Assembly: GCF_042666235.1 (NCBI RefSeq)
Contig: NZ_JBHTFQ010000001.1
Span: forward strand, 186,001-250,000
DNA length: 64,000 bases
Direction: 5' to 3'
Source: Halodurantibacterium daqingensis
GTDB lineage: Bacteria; Pseudomonadota; Alphaproteobacteria; Rhodobacterales; Rhodobacteraceae
The position numbers were made by a program, and so were the translations under genes. Positions 9,064 through 17,087 of the stretch are shown here, piece by piece. Every line of letters starts with the position of its first letter. The stretch's first letter is position 1. Below the pieces are notes generated by a model. It was not told the origin of the DNA. It made no database searches and worked only from the letters and a program-made list of their open reading frames with translations.

Positions 9064-9140
9064 GGCCCCGTAGCTCAGCAGGATAGAGCAGCAGATTCCT
9101 AATCTGGAGGTCGGAGGTTCGAATCCTCTCGGGGTCACCA
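9064..9140 (+). tRNA. tRNA-Arg (CCT anticodon)
   Basis: A 77-nt cloverleaf. The acceptor GGCCCCG pairs with CGGGGTC (one G-U pair). The D arm is GCTCAGCAGGATAGAGC, the anticodon loop TTCCTAA gives CCT, the T arm is GGAGGTTCGAATCCTC, and the CCA end is encoded. Confidence 0.95.
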
Positions 9141-9145
9141 GCGGT

Positions 9146-9313
9146 TCACTTCGTCAGGATCAGCTTGCCCGCCTTGGTGATGCGCAGCGTGTAGATCTGG
9201 TCGTTAAGCCGGATCTGCGCCTGGATGCCGCCGCCGGTCAGATCGGTCGCGTCATGCAGCGGCAGGCCGCTGACCGCTTCGACGATACGGGGGTGGGTTA
9301 CGATCATGTTCAT
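9146..9313 (-). CDS. hemP: Hemin uptake protein HemP
   Basis: 55 residues with the HemP-family C-terminus: QIYTLRITKAGKLILTK is the hallmark. The start at 9313 is supported by GGAGG 6 nt upstream, and it overlaps the stop of the small upstream gene (ATGA). HemP proteins are small, usually iron-regulated and linked to haem uptake; in some bacteria they promote transcription of the haem receptor gene. No receptor gene is in the window. A TGA-N9-TCA inverted repeat upstream of the two-gene unit fits iron control. Confidence 0.88.
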   Translation of the reverse strand: MNMIVTHPRIVEAVSGLPLHDATDLTGGGIQAQIRLNDQIYTLRITKAGKLILTK

Positions 9314-9489
9314 GCAAGGCCTCCGACGCGGTCCACGATTTGCTCGATCCGGGTTTCGATCCATGCGCCGTCAAACAGGGCCTGCACAAGCGCGAGGCTG
9401 CAGATTGCGCTGTGCCGCCGCGCAGCCAGGGGCATGGAAGGCGAAGCCGCGCGGGCGGGCGGCAAGGGGGTAGGCACTGGTCTTGTCAT
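9310..9489 (-). CDS. Small unknown protein translationally coupled to hemP
   Basis: 59 residues starting MTRPVPTPLPP, with AGGAGA 5-6 nt upstream of the ATG and an ATGA overlap with hemP. The N-terminal part is proline/alanine-rich; the C-terminal part (ALVQALFDGAWIETRIEQIVDRVGG) reads as an amphipathic helix. I do not recognise a family. Its position as first gene of the hemP unit suggests a role in haem/iron handling or simply coupling of hemP translation. Confidence 0.6.
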   Translation of the reverse strand: MTRPVPTPLPPARAASPSMPLAARRHSAICSLALVQALFDGAWIETRIEQIVDRVGGLA

Positions 9490-9578
9490 CCTGTTCTCCT
9501 GTCGCGTTTCTGGGCTTCCCACAGCGGGTGGCTCGATCATGCAAGAAACCTGACAGAAAGACCTTGGAGAGTCAATCC

Positions 9579-9593
9579 TGATTGTTTTTATCA
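9579..9593 (-). promoter_or_regulatory. Candidate iron-responsive operator (TGA-N9-TCA) upstream of hemP unit
   Basis: TGA-TAAAAACAA-TCA lies between the stop of the LOG gene and the hemP unit, about 90 bp from the first start codon. It matches the TGA-N9-TCA pattern of RirA/IRO boxes known from iron-regulated alphaproteobacterial genes. TTGACT (9575-9570, minus strand) next to it could be a -35 element. The assignment rests on pattern and context only. Confidence 0.45.
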
Positions 9594-9594
9594 G

Positions 9595-10419
9595 TTATAG
9601 ACAGGGATCTTCCCAGGCATCGATCACTGCCATGGCCTCTTCCGCGGTCTCCACGAAACGGAAAAGGTGAAGGTCTTCCGCCGCGATGGTCCCGGCATCG
9701 GCAAGCGCATCCCAGTTGATGATCCGGCGCCAGAACGCTTCGCCAAACAGAAGGAAGGGCACGGGCCGCATCCGTCTGGTCTGGATCAGGGTGAGCGACT
9801 CGAACATTTCGTCCAGCGTTCCGAATCCACCCGGAAACACCGCAACCGCGCGGGCGCGCATCAGGAAGTGCATCTTGCGCACCGCGAAATAGTGAAAGTT
9901 GAAGCAAAGATCGGGCGTCACATAAATGTTCGGCCGCTGTTCATGCGGCAGCACGATGTTCAGCCCGATCGAGATCCCGCCCGCGTCCTGGGCGCCGCGG
10001 TTGCCGGCCTCCATCACGCCCGGGCCGCCCCCCGTGACGATCACGTAATCCTTGCCATAGCTTTCGACGCTGCGCTCGGTGACAAGCCGGGCGAAACGCC
10101 GGGCCTCGTCGTAATAATGCGCAAGGCCGGCCAGGGTTTCGGTGCGGGCCTGATCCTTGTGGGCCGGTTCGGGAATGCGCGCGCCCCCGAACAGCACCAC
10201 GGTTGACTGGATGCCCCGTTCGGCCATCACCAGTTCCGGCTTGAGCAGTTCCAGCTGCAGCCGGACCGGACGCAGTTCCTCCCGCATCAGGAAGTCGGTA
10301 TCGGCAAAGGCAAGCCGGTAGGCCGGCGCGCGGGCCTGTGCGGTATCGGGCCGGTGCTGCGCGGCTTCGAAATCTTGCTGCGAATCCCGCAGGGGGTGGG
10401 TTCTGCCGTCGTCGGTCAT
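9595..10419 (-). CDS. LOG-family protein (TIGR00730 Rossmann-fold)
   Basis: 274 residues from the ATG at 10419 (GGAGA 7 nt upstream). It contains the LOG motifs GGGPGVMEAGNRGA and PGGFGTLDEMFE. The fold is that of cytokinin riboside 5'-monophosphate phosphoribohydrolases, also seen in bacterial nucleotide 5'-monophosphate nucleosidases. There is an extra N-terminal segment of about 80 residues before the core, common in longer bacterial members. The frame is open further upstream but overlaps dapD antisense, so that part is rejected. Substrate unknown. Confidence 0.85.
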   Translation of the reverse strand: MTDDGRTHPLRDSQQDFEAAQHRPDTAQARAPAYRLAFADTDFLMREELRPVRLQLELLKPELVMAERGIQSTVVLFGGARIPEPAHKDQARTETLAGLAHYYDEARRFARLVTERSVESYGKDYVIVTGGGPGVMEAGNRGAQDAGGISIGLNIVLPHEQRPNIYVTPDLCFNFHYFAVRKMHFLMRARAVAVFPGGFGTLDEMFESLTLIQTRRMRPVPFLLFGEAFWRRIINWDALADAGTIAAEDLHLFRFVETAEEAMAVIDAWEDPCL

Positions 10420-10486
10420 GCTGCTTCTCCTCGCGCGCGTTGGCGCTAACCTAATGCCGGTGCCGGACCAGCGCCACCCTTGGGAA

Positions 10487-10515
10487 TTGCGCCGACGGGG
10501 GCGCTCGTCTATAGG
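10487..10515 (+). promoter_or_regulatory. Candidate dapD promoter
   Basis: TTGCGC (10487-10492), a 17-bp spacer and TATAGG (10510-10515) precede dapD by 36 bp, in the divergent region between the LOG gene and dapD. Confidence 0.4.
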
Positions 10516-10551
10516 CACGGTCACGCCAGCAAAACCGAACCGGAGGATCCA

Positions 10552-11379
10552 ATGTCGAACGCTGCCCTGGAAACCGCGATCGAGGCCGCCTGGGACGCGC
10601 GCGACAGCATCACCCCCGCCACGACCGGCGAGACGCGTGATGCGATCGAGGCAACGCTTGCCGCGCTGGACAAGGGCCAGCTGCGCGTCGCCGAACGTCA
10701 GGCGGATGGCCGCTGGCATGTGAACCAGTGGGCCAAGAAGGCGGTGCTGCTTGGTTTCCGGCTGAAGGATATGGAAGAACAGACCGGCGGGCCGCAGGGC
10801 GGCGGCTGGTGGGACAAGGTGGACAGCAAGTTCAAGGGCTGGGCCGCGTCCGACTGGAAAGCGGCCGGGTTCCGCGCGGTTCCGAACTGCGTCGTGCGCC
10901 GCTCTGCCTTTATCGCGCCTGGCGTGGTTCTGATGCCGTCCTTCGTCAATCTGGGCGCCTATGTCGACAGCGGCACCATGGTCGACACCTGGGCAACGGT
11001 CGGATCCTGCGCGCAGATCGGCAAGAACGTGCACCTGTCGGGCGGCGTTGGCATCGGCGGCGTTCTGGAGCCGATGCAGGCCGGACCCACGATCATCGAG
11101 GACAACTGCTTCATCGGCGCCCGCTCCGAGGTGGTCGAGGGCGTGATCGTGCGCGAGGGATCGGTGCTGGGCATGGGCGTGTTCATCGGTCAGTCGACCA
11201 AGATCGTCGATCGCGAAACCGGCGCGGTGATGTATGGCGAGGTTCCGGCAGGCTCGGTGGTGGTCGCCGGGTCGATGCCTTCGAAAGGTGGCGTGCATCT
11301 TTACTGCGCGGTCATCGTGAAGAAGGTCGATGCGCAGACCCGCTCCAAGACCTCGATCAACGAATTGCTGCGCGACTGA
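10552..11379 (+). CDS. dapD: 2,3,4,5-tetrahydropyridine-2,6-dicarboxylate N-succinyltransferase
   Basis: 275 residues, ATG with GGAGGA upstream. The left-handed beta-helix hexapeptide repeats (about residues 100-230: AFIAPGVVLMPSFVNLGAYV, MVDTWATVGSCAQIG, GGVGIGGVLEP) and the C-terminal SKTSINELLRD are typical of DapD. It succinylates tetrahydrodipicolinate with succinyl-CoA in the succinylase branch of lysine and meso-diaminopimelate synthesis. The stop overlaps the next start (TGATG), and dapE follows, so the three genes form one unit. Confidence 0.95.
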   Translation: MSNAALETAIEAAWDARDSITPATTGETRDAIEATLAALDKGQLRVAERQADGRWHVNQWAKKAVLLGFRLKDMEEQTGGPQGGGWWDKVDSKFKGWAASDWKAAGFRAVPNCVVRRSAFIAPGVVLMPSFVNLGAYVDSGTMVDTWATVGSCAQIGKNVHLSGGVGIGGVLEPMQAGPTIIEDNCFIGARSEVVEGVIVREGSVLGMGVFIGQSTKIVDRETGAVMYGEVPAGSVVVAGSMPSKGGVHLYCAVIVKKVDAQTRSKTSINELLRD

Positions 11380-11723
11380 TGGAAGAGGCTGACCGCCCCG
11401 CGCCCAAGCCGAAACGCCCGCAGCAGGTTTACACGCTGCTGGTCGAGGTCGGCCGCAGGAAGGACGACGGCCTGCCGCCCAAGGCGACGGGCGCGGCCCT
11501 GATCTGCTATGCAAGCGGTGTGGACGAGGCCGAGGCGGTGCGCGAAACGGTTGCGATCCTGAAGCAGGCCGAGCTTGCCCCTCTTGATGTGACGGGCTAC
11601 GGCACGCTGGATGAACGCCTTGCCGCCGGGGAAGAGATCGATGCCGAGGAACAGGCGCTCATGCAGCGCGCATTGCAGGAAAATTCGGTGATCGTCGCGC
11701 AGATGACACCGTTCTTCGACTGA
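11379..11723 (+). CDS. Conserved-looking unknown protein between dapD and dapE
   Basis: 114 residues, start overlapping the dapD stop (TGATG), ending 7 bp before dapE. The protein starts with a basic/proline stretch (APKPKRPQQVY) and continues as an alpha/beta domain (YTLLVEVGRRK, ALICYASGVDEAEAVRETV, acidic EEIDAEEQALMQRA). No family is recognised. The sandwich position between dapD and dapE argues for co-expression with diaminopimelate synthesis, but no reaction is missing that it would obviously supply. Confidence 0.75.
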   Translation: MEEADRPAPKPKRPQQVYTLLVEVGRRKDDGLPPKATGAALICYASGVDEAEAVRETVAILKQAELAPLDVTGYGTLDERLAAGEEIDAEEQALMQRALQENSVIVAQMTPFFD

Positions 11724-11730
11724 GGCCCCG

Positions 11731-12873
11731 ATGACCACCGATGCTGTCGCGCTGACCGCCGATCTGATCCGTTGCCCATCCGTCACGCCCCAAGAGGGTG
11801 GGGCGCTGGTTCTGCTGGAAGGGCTTCTGGCGGGCGCGGGTTTTCACTGCACACGCGTGGATCGGGGGGGTGTTCCCAACCTCTTTGCCCGCTGGGGCGA
11901 CAAGGGGCACGCGCGCAGCTTTGGCTTCAACGGCCATACCGATGTCGTTCCCGTGGGCGATGCCGCCGCCTGGAGTGTCGATCCCTTCGGCGCGGAAATC
12001 CGTGATGGCATCCTTTACGGGCGCGGCGCGACCGACATGAAGTCGGGGGTTGCGGCCTTTGTCGCGGCGGCGATCGATTTCGTGACGGCCACGCCCCCCG
12101 ATGGGGCGATCATCATCACGATCACCGGCGATGAAGAGGGCGATGCCAGGCACGGCACTGTCGCGCTTCTGGACTGGATGCGCTCCGAGGGCGAGGCGAT
12201 GGCGCATTGCCTGGTGGGAGAGCCCACCTGCCCCGAGTCCATGGGCGAGATGATGAAGATCGGGCGGCGCGGGTCGCTTACCGCCCATGTGACAGCCCGG
12301 GGCGTGCAGGGCCACTCGGCCTATCCGCACCGGGCCAGAAACCCGCTCACGGCCCTTGTGCGGCTTCTGGACCGTCTGGCGCAACACGAGCTTGACCAGG
12401 GCACGGCACATTTCGACGCCTCGACATTGGCGATCACCACGATCGACACCGGCAATCCGGCAACCAACGTGATCCCGGCCCAGGCGCGGGCGAGCGTGAA
12501 CATCCGCTTCAACGATACCCATACCGGGCAGGGGCTGGCCGAGTGGCTTCAGCAGATGGCGGAAGTGGTTCGCGCTGAAACCGGCGTCAGTCTTGATCTG
12601 ACGGTCGGGATTTCGGGCGAAAGCTTCCTGACCCCGCCCGGTCCATTTTCGGACCTGGTGGCGCGGGCGGTGGCGGCGGAAACCGGGCGCGAACCGGCCC
12701 TGTCCACCTCGGGTGGGACATCCGATGCGCGCTTCATCAAGGACCATTGCCCGGTGGTGGAATTCGGCTTGGTGGGGCGCACGATGCATCAGGTGGATGA
12801 ATGTGTTCCCGTGGCGCAGATCCAGCAGTTGAAGGCGATTTACGGCCGGATCCTGCGCGACTATTTCGGCTGA
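11731..12873 (+). CDS. dapE: Succinyl-diaminopimelate desuccinylase
   Basis: 380 residues of the M20 metallopeptidase family. The metal ligands are visible in NGHTDVVPVGD, the bridging Asp/Glu in GRGATDMKSG and TGDEEGDA, and the C-terminal FGLVGRTMHQVDE. It hydrolyses N-succinyl-L,L-diaminopimelate to succinate and L,L-DAP, two steps after DapD. It closes the dapD-unknown-dapE operon. Confidence 0.95.
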   Translation: MTTDAVALTADLIRCPSVTPQEGGALVLLEGLLAGAGFHCTRVDRGGVPNLFARWGDKGHARSFGFNGHTDVVPVGDAAAWSVDPFGAEIRDGILYGRGATDMKSGVAAFVAAAIDFVTATPPDGAIIITITGDEEGDARHGTVALLDWMRSEGEAMAHCLVGEPTCPESMGEMMKIGRRGSLTAHVTARGVQGHSAYPHRARNPLTALVRLLDRLAQHELDQGTAHFDASTLAITTIDTGNPATNVIPAQARASVNIRFNDTHTGQGLAEWLQQMAEVVRAETGVSLDLTVGISGESFLTPPGPFSDLVARAVAAETGREPALSTSGGTSDARFIKDHCPVVEFGLVGRTMHQVDECVPVAQIQQLKAIYGRILRDYFG

Positions 12874-12927
12874 ATCCTACCCGACTTTCCGCATGACGAA
12901 GCAGGGGCTGCGTGCTACCTGTGAAAA

Positions 12928-15186
12928 ATGACGCGTATACCCTCCAAAGATGACCTTCGCACCTGGATCGCCGAGAACCCGGGCCTGACGGCAAAGCGTG
13001 ACATCGCCAAAGCCTTCGGGATCAAGGGCGCGGCCCGCATCGATCTCAAGCGCCTGCTCAAGGAGCTTGAGGGCGAAGGCCTGGTCGAGCGCCGCCGGCG
13101 CACCTACCGCGATGCGGAAAAGCTGCCGCCGGTCAGCATCGTTCAGGTGCTGGCCCCCGATGCCGCGGGTGATCTTTATGCCCGCCCGCTGGAATGGCAG
13201 GGCGAGGGGCCGGAACCGAAGGTGCTGATGCAGTTGCGCGAAGCCGATCCCGCGCTGGGCGAGGGTGACCGCATCCTTGCCCGGCTGACCGAGGTCATCG
13301 GCGAGGCGCATCACTACGAGGGGCGTGTGATCCGCAGGATCGGCGTCAATCCGCAGCGCCTGCTGGGCATCTTCCGCAAGGAAACCGAAGGCGGCCGGAT
13401 CGTTCCCATCGACAAGGGCGCCGACAAGGAATGGCGGGTCCTGGCGGGGGCGACGCTTGGGGCGCAGGATGGCGAACTGGTCGAGGCCGAACAGGCGGGC
13501 CTTCGGGCGCGGATGGGCCTGCCGCAGGCGCGGGTGGTCAACCGGCTGGGCGACCCGACAGCGCCCAAGGCGGTGTCGTTGATAGCCATTCACCAGCATG
13601 GAATCCCCGATGCCTTTTCCGACGAAGCCATCGCCGAGGCCGACCGCGCCCGACCGGCTGCGCTGGGCAAGCGCGAGGATCTGAGGCATCTGCCGATCGT
13701 CACCATCGATCCCTCGGATGCGCGCGATCATGACGATGCCGTCTATGCCCATGCCGATGACGACCCGAAGAACGAGGGTGGCCATATCGTCTGGGTCGCC
13801 ATCGCCGATGTGGCCCATTATGTGCGCCCCGGATCGGCGCTGGACCGCGAAGCCTGGACGCGCGGCAATTCCAGCTATTTCCCCGACCGCGTGGTGCCGA
13901 TGCTGCCGGACAGGCTTTCGGGGGATCTCTGTTCGCTGCACGAAGGCGTGCCGCGGCCGTGCATCGCCGTGCGTATGAAGATCGACGCCGCGGGCAACAA
14001 GATCGGGCACCGCTTTACCCGCGCGATGATGCAGTCGCCTGCCTCGCTGAGTTATGAAGAGGTTCAGGCCGCGCAGGATGGCCGGCCGAACGACCGCTGC
14101 GCCGAACTGCTGGAGGAGGTGATCCACCCGCTCTATGCCGCCTATGCCGCCCTGCACCGCGCCCGGGCCAGGCGTCAGCCGCTGGATCTCGACCTGCCCG
14201 AACGGCGGATCGAGCTTTCACCCGAGGGCAGGGTGACATCGGTCGCCTTCCGCGAACGCCTGGATGCGCACAAGCTGATCGAGGAGTTCATGATCCTCGC
14301 CAATGTCGCCGCGGCGGAAGAGCTGAACCGCCTGCGCCGTCCGCTTCTGTTCCGCGTCCACGAAGAGCCCAGTCCGGAAAAGCTGGAGGCGCTGCGCGAG
14401 GTTGCCCAGGCTTCGGGCTTCACGCTGGCCAAGGGGCAGGTGCTCCAGACCCGGCACATCAACAACCTTCTGGCCCAGGCACAGGGGACCGAGTTCGACG
14501 AACTCCTGAACATCAGCGCACTGCGGTCGATGACCCAAGCCTATTACAACGCCGAAAATTTCGGCCACTTCGGGCTGGCGCTGAAGAACTATGCGCATTT
14601 CACCTCGCCCATCCGGCGCTATGCGGATCTGGTGGTGCACCGGGCGCTCATTTCCGGACATGGCTGGGGGGATGACGGCCTTTCACCCCAAGATATCGAG
14701 CGGCTGGAGGAAACCGCCAAGCATATCTCGGAAACCGAACGGCGCAGCATGGCCGCCGAGCGTGACACCACAGACCGCTATCTGGCCGCCTACCTCTCCG
14801 AAAGGGTGGGCAACGAATTCGAGGGCCGCATATCCGGCGTCACGAAATTCGGACTGTTCGTGAAGCTTTCCGAAACAGGCGCGGACGGGCTGATCCCGAT
14901 CCGCACGCTCGGGCGCGAGTATTTCCACTATGACAACCGCAGCCAGACACTGATGGGCGACCGGAGCGGCCTGACACTGGGCATCGGGCAGCGGGTTACC
15001 GTCCGGCTTGCCGAGGCGGTGCCGGTGACGGGCGGGTTGATGCTGGAGCTTCTGTCGATCGAGGATCGCGAGTTGCCGCGCGGTTCGCTTCCGGCACGAG
15101 GGGCACCGAAGGGACGCAAGCCGGGCGCCTTCAAGGCCCGCAGCGCCAGCACCAAACGCAAAGTTGAACGCAAACGCCGGTCCTGA
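12928..15186 (+). CDS. rnr: Ribonuclease R
   Basis: 752 residues. Order of domains: N-terminal winged-helix segment (about 15-60), cold-shock domains, the RNB catalytic domain with the metal-binding DPSDARDHDDAV (about 260-272), a C-terminal S1 domain (about 628-710, RISGVTKFGLFVKLSETG) and a lysine/arginine-rich tail. RNase R degrades structured RNA 3' to 5' processively. It starts 54 bp after dapE on the same strand and could share its transcript. Confidence 0.95.
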   Translation: MTRIPSKDDLRTWIAENPGLTAKRDIAKAFGIKGAARIDLKRLLKELEGEGLVERRRRTYRDAEKLPPVSIVQVLAPDAAGDLYARPLEWQGEGPEPKVLMQLREADPALGEGDRILARLTEVIGEAHHYEGRVIRRIGVNPQRLLGIFRKETEGGRIVPIDKGADKEWRVLAGATLGAQDGELVEAEQAGLRARMGLPQARVVNRLGDPTAPKAVSLIAIHQHGIPDAFSDEAIAEADRARPAALGKREDLRHLPIVTIDPSDARDHDDAVYAHADDDPKNEGGHIVWVAIADVAHYVRPGSALDREAWTRGNSSYFPDRVVPMLPDRLSGDLCSLHEGVPRPCIAVRMKIDAAGNKIGHRFTRAMMQSPASLSYEEVQAAQDGRPNDRCAELLEEVIHPLYAAYAALHRARARRQPLDLDLPERRIELSPEGRVTSVAFRERLDAHKLIEEFMILANVAAAEELNRLRRPLLFRVHEEPSPEKLEALREVAQASGFTLAKGQVLQTRHINNLLAQAQGTEFDELLNISALRSMTQAYYNAENFGHFGLALKNYAHFTSPIRRYADLVVHRALISGHGWGDDGLSPQDIERLEETAKHISETERRSMAAERDTTDRYLAAYLSERVGNEFEGRISGVTKFGLFVKLSETGADGLIPIRTLGREYFHYDNRSQTLMGDRSGLTLGIGQRVTVRLAEAVPVTGGLMLELLSIEDRELPRGSLPARGAPKGRKPGAFKARSASTKRKVERKRRS

Positions 15187-15266
15187 ACCCGACCGGGCGG
15201 TGCTTTGGTTGGCGCAAAGGGTGAAAAAGGCTAAACTTGCGCTAACGATAACAGAGCAGGTGCCCG

Positions 15267-16526
15267 ATGCGTAAGACCTTCACCGCCCTCGGATTGGCGA
15301 CCCTTCTTCTGCCTGGCTGCGGCATGGGCGGGCCCGTAGATCGATCCGCCCGCCCCGAGGCACGTCCGGCGCCCGCGGCCGATGCCGGGCCGCGCCAGCC
15401 CGGAAGCCAAAGCGGCTTCAACCGATGGGTCGAGGGGTTCCGCCCCCGGGCTACCGCGCAGGGAATCTCGCCGCAGGTCTTCGACCGGGCCTTTCGCAAC
15501 GCCAGCTACATGCCCGATGTGGTTCAGCGCGACCGCAACCAGGCCGAGTTCACCCGCGCGATCTGGGACTATCTCGACGGGGCCGTTTCCGCAACGCGCA
15601 TCAACACCGGGCGCGCCAAGCTGGCCGAACATGCCCGCGTCCTGCAGGCGATCGAGGCGCGCTATGGCGTTGAAAAGGAAGTGGTGCTGGCGGTCTGGGG
15701 GATGGAAAGCTCCTATGGCGGCTTCCGCGGAACAACGCCGATCATCCCGGCGCTGGCCACGCTTGCCTATGACGGGCGTCGCGGTCCCTTCTTCGAGGAA
15801 CAGCTGGTGGCCGCGCTGAAGATCGTTCAGGCCGGCGATATCGGCCCCGAGGCGATGACCGGGAGTTGGGCCGGTGCCATGGGCCATACCCAGTTCATGC
15901 CGACAAGCTATCTGGATTACGCGGTTGACTTTACCGGCGACGGGCGCCGCGACATCTGGTCGGATGATCCGAGCGATGCGCTGGCCTCGGCTGCCGCCTA
16001 TCTGGCGCGGTTCGGCTGGACCCGCGGCCAGCCCTGGGGGGTCGAGGTGCAGTTGCCGCAGGGGTTCAATCACGCCCTGGTCGGCACGGCGCGACCCGTC
16101 GGGGACTGGGCGGCGCAGGGCGTGCGGCTTGCCGGGGGCGGGGCGATTCCCAACCACGGCAATGCGCAGCTTTTCCTGCCGGCCGGCGCCCGTGGCCCTG
16201 CCTTCCTGACCTTCAGCAATTTTGCCGTCATCAAGCGCTACAATTCGTCCGATTCCTACGCTCTGGGCATCGGCCACCTGTCCGACAGGTTGCGCGGCGG
16301 CGGGCCGTTCCGGGCCGACTGGCCTCGGGGGGATCGCGCGCTGAGCGTGGCGGAGCGGCAGGAGCTGCAGCGGCTTCTGACCGCCCGTGGCTTCGATACC
16401 GGCGGTGTCGACGGGCGGATCGGGCCGAACACCCTTGCCGCTGTCCGTGCCTATCAATCGGCGGCGGGCCTGACGCCGGATGGCTATGTCTCGGCCGATC
16501 TGCTGACGCGGCTGCGCCGGGGCTGA
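15267..16526 (+). CDS. Lytic murein transglycosylase (MltB family) lipoprotein
   Basis: 419 residues. The signal peptide ends in a lipobox-like LLLPGC (lipidated Cys about residue 17). An SLT_2/MltB-type catalytic domain follows (WGMESSYGGFRG with the catalytic Glu; AGAMGHTQFMPTSYLDYAVD), then a C-terminal peptidoglycan-binding domain (about 355-415, LTARGFDTGGVDGRIGPNT). It would cleave the MurNAc-GlcNAc bond of peptidoglycan from the outer-membrane inner face. Convergent with rppH. Confidence 0.9.
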   Translation: MRKTFTALGLATLLLPGCGMGGPVDRSARPEARPAPAADAGPRQPGSQSGFNRWVEGFRPRATAQGISPQVFDRAFRNASYMPDVVQRDRNQAEFTRAIWDYLDGAVSATRINTGRAKLAEHARVLQAIEARYGVEKEVVLAVWGMESSYGGFRGTTPIIPALATLAYDGRRGPFFEEQLVAALKIVQAGDIGPEAMTGSWAGAMGHTQFMPTSYLDYAVDFTGDGRRDIWSDDPSDALASAAAYLARFGWTRGQPWGVEVQLPQGFNHALVGTARPVGDWAAQGVRLAGGGAIPNHGNAQLFLPAGARGPAFLTFSNFAVIKRYNSSDSYALGIGHLSDRLRGGGPFRADWPRGDRALSVAERQELQRLLTARGFDTGGVDGRIGPNTLAAVRAYQSAAGLTPDGYVSADLLTRLRRG

Positions 16527-16533
16527 GAGGGCT

Positions 16534-16553
16534 GGCGGGGTTCAGGCCCCGCC
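16534..16553. terminator. Hairpin between convergent transglycosylase and rppH genes
   Basis: GGCGGGG-TTCAGG-CCCCGCC forms a 7-bp stem right after the transglycosylase stop and over the rppH stop. No long T-run follows; it may act in both directions. Confidence 0.5.
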
Positions 16554-17039
16554 GGGGAGGTGGCGCTGAAAATGTCCGATCACCTGCGCATAGGTGGCTC
16601 TTTTGAACGGCACGATGCTGTCGAGCAGTTCCGATGAGGTCAGCCAGCGCCACTCGGAAAACTCGGGATGGGTGGTTGCGATGTTGATCTGACGATCTTC
16701 ACCGGTGAAGCGCATCAGGAACCAGCGCTGTTTCTGCCCGCGAAAACGGCCCTTCCACACCTTGCCGACCAGATCGGGCGGCAGGTCATAGCGGATCCAG
16801 CCCGGCGTTTCCTCCTGCACCGTCACCAGGTCGGGGGAAACGCCGATTTCCTCGGTCAATTCGCGCAGCGCGGCCTGACGCGGCGTTTCGCCCTCATCGA
16901 TGCCACCCTGGGGCATCTGCCAGGCCGGGATATCACTGTCGATGCGCTGGCCCGCAAAGATGCGGCCGTCGCGGTTCACAAGCATGACGCCGACGCAGGG
17001 TCGGTAGGGCAGGGCCGCGATTTGTTCGGGTGTCATCAT
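16542..17039 (-). CDS. rppH: RNA pyrophosphohydrolase (Nudix)
   Basis: 165 residues. The Nudix box is complete (GGIDEGETPRQAALRELTEEIG, described as GGxxxGExx...RELxEE, about residues 42-63), preceded by the RppH-type YRPCVGVMLVN start and IPAWQMPQGG. RppH removes pyrophosphate from 5'-triphosphorylated RNAs and starts RNA decay. It is last in a minus-strand run after ctpA, separated from it by a strong hairpin. Confidence 0.92.
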   Translation of the reverse strand: MMTPEQIAALPYRPCVGVMLVNRDGRIFAGQRIDSDIPAWQMPQGGIDEGETPRQAALRELTEEIGVSPDLVTVQEETPGWIRYDLPPDLVGKVWKGRFRGQKQRWFLMRFTGEDRQINIATTHPEFSEWRWLTSSELLDSIVPFKRATYAQVIGHFQRHLPGGA

Positions 17040-17053
17040 CCAGTTCCTTACGG

Positions 17054-17080
17054 GCCGGGGCCGCGTCGCGTGGCCCCGGC
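17054..17080 (-). terminator. Hairpin downstream of ctpA
   Basis: GCCGGGGCC-GCGTCGCGT-GGCCCCGGC forms a perfect 9-bp stem immediately after the ctpA stop and just before rppH; it may reduce read-through into rppH. Confidence 0.5.
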
Positions 17081-17087
17081 GCCAGGA

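Noticed and set aside
7894..10452. TTGGCGCTAAC found both before the LacI gene and between LOG and dapD
   Set aside because: An 11-bp match in GC-rich DNA with different gene contexts; a LacI operator cannot be claimed.
10420..11514. Long upstream extension of the LOG frame across dapD
   Set aside because: It is antisense to dapD; the ATG at 10419 has a proper ribosome-binding site.
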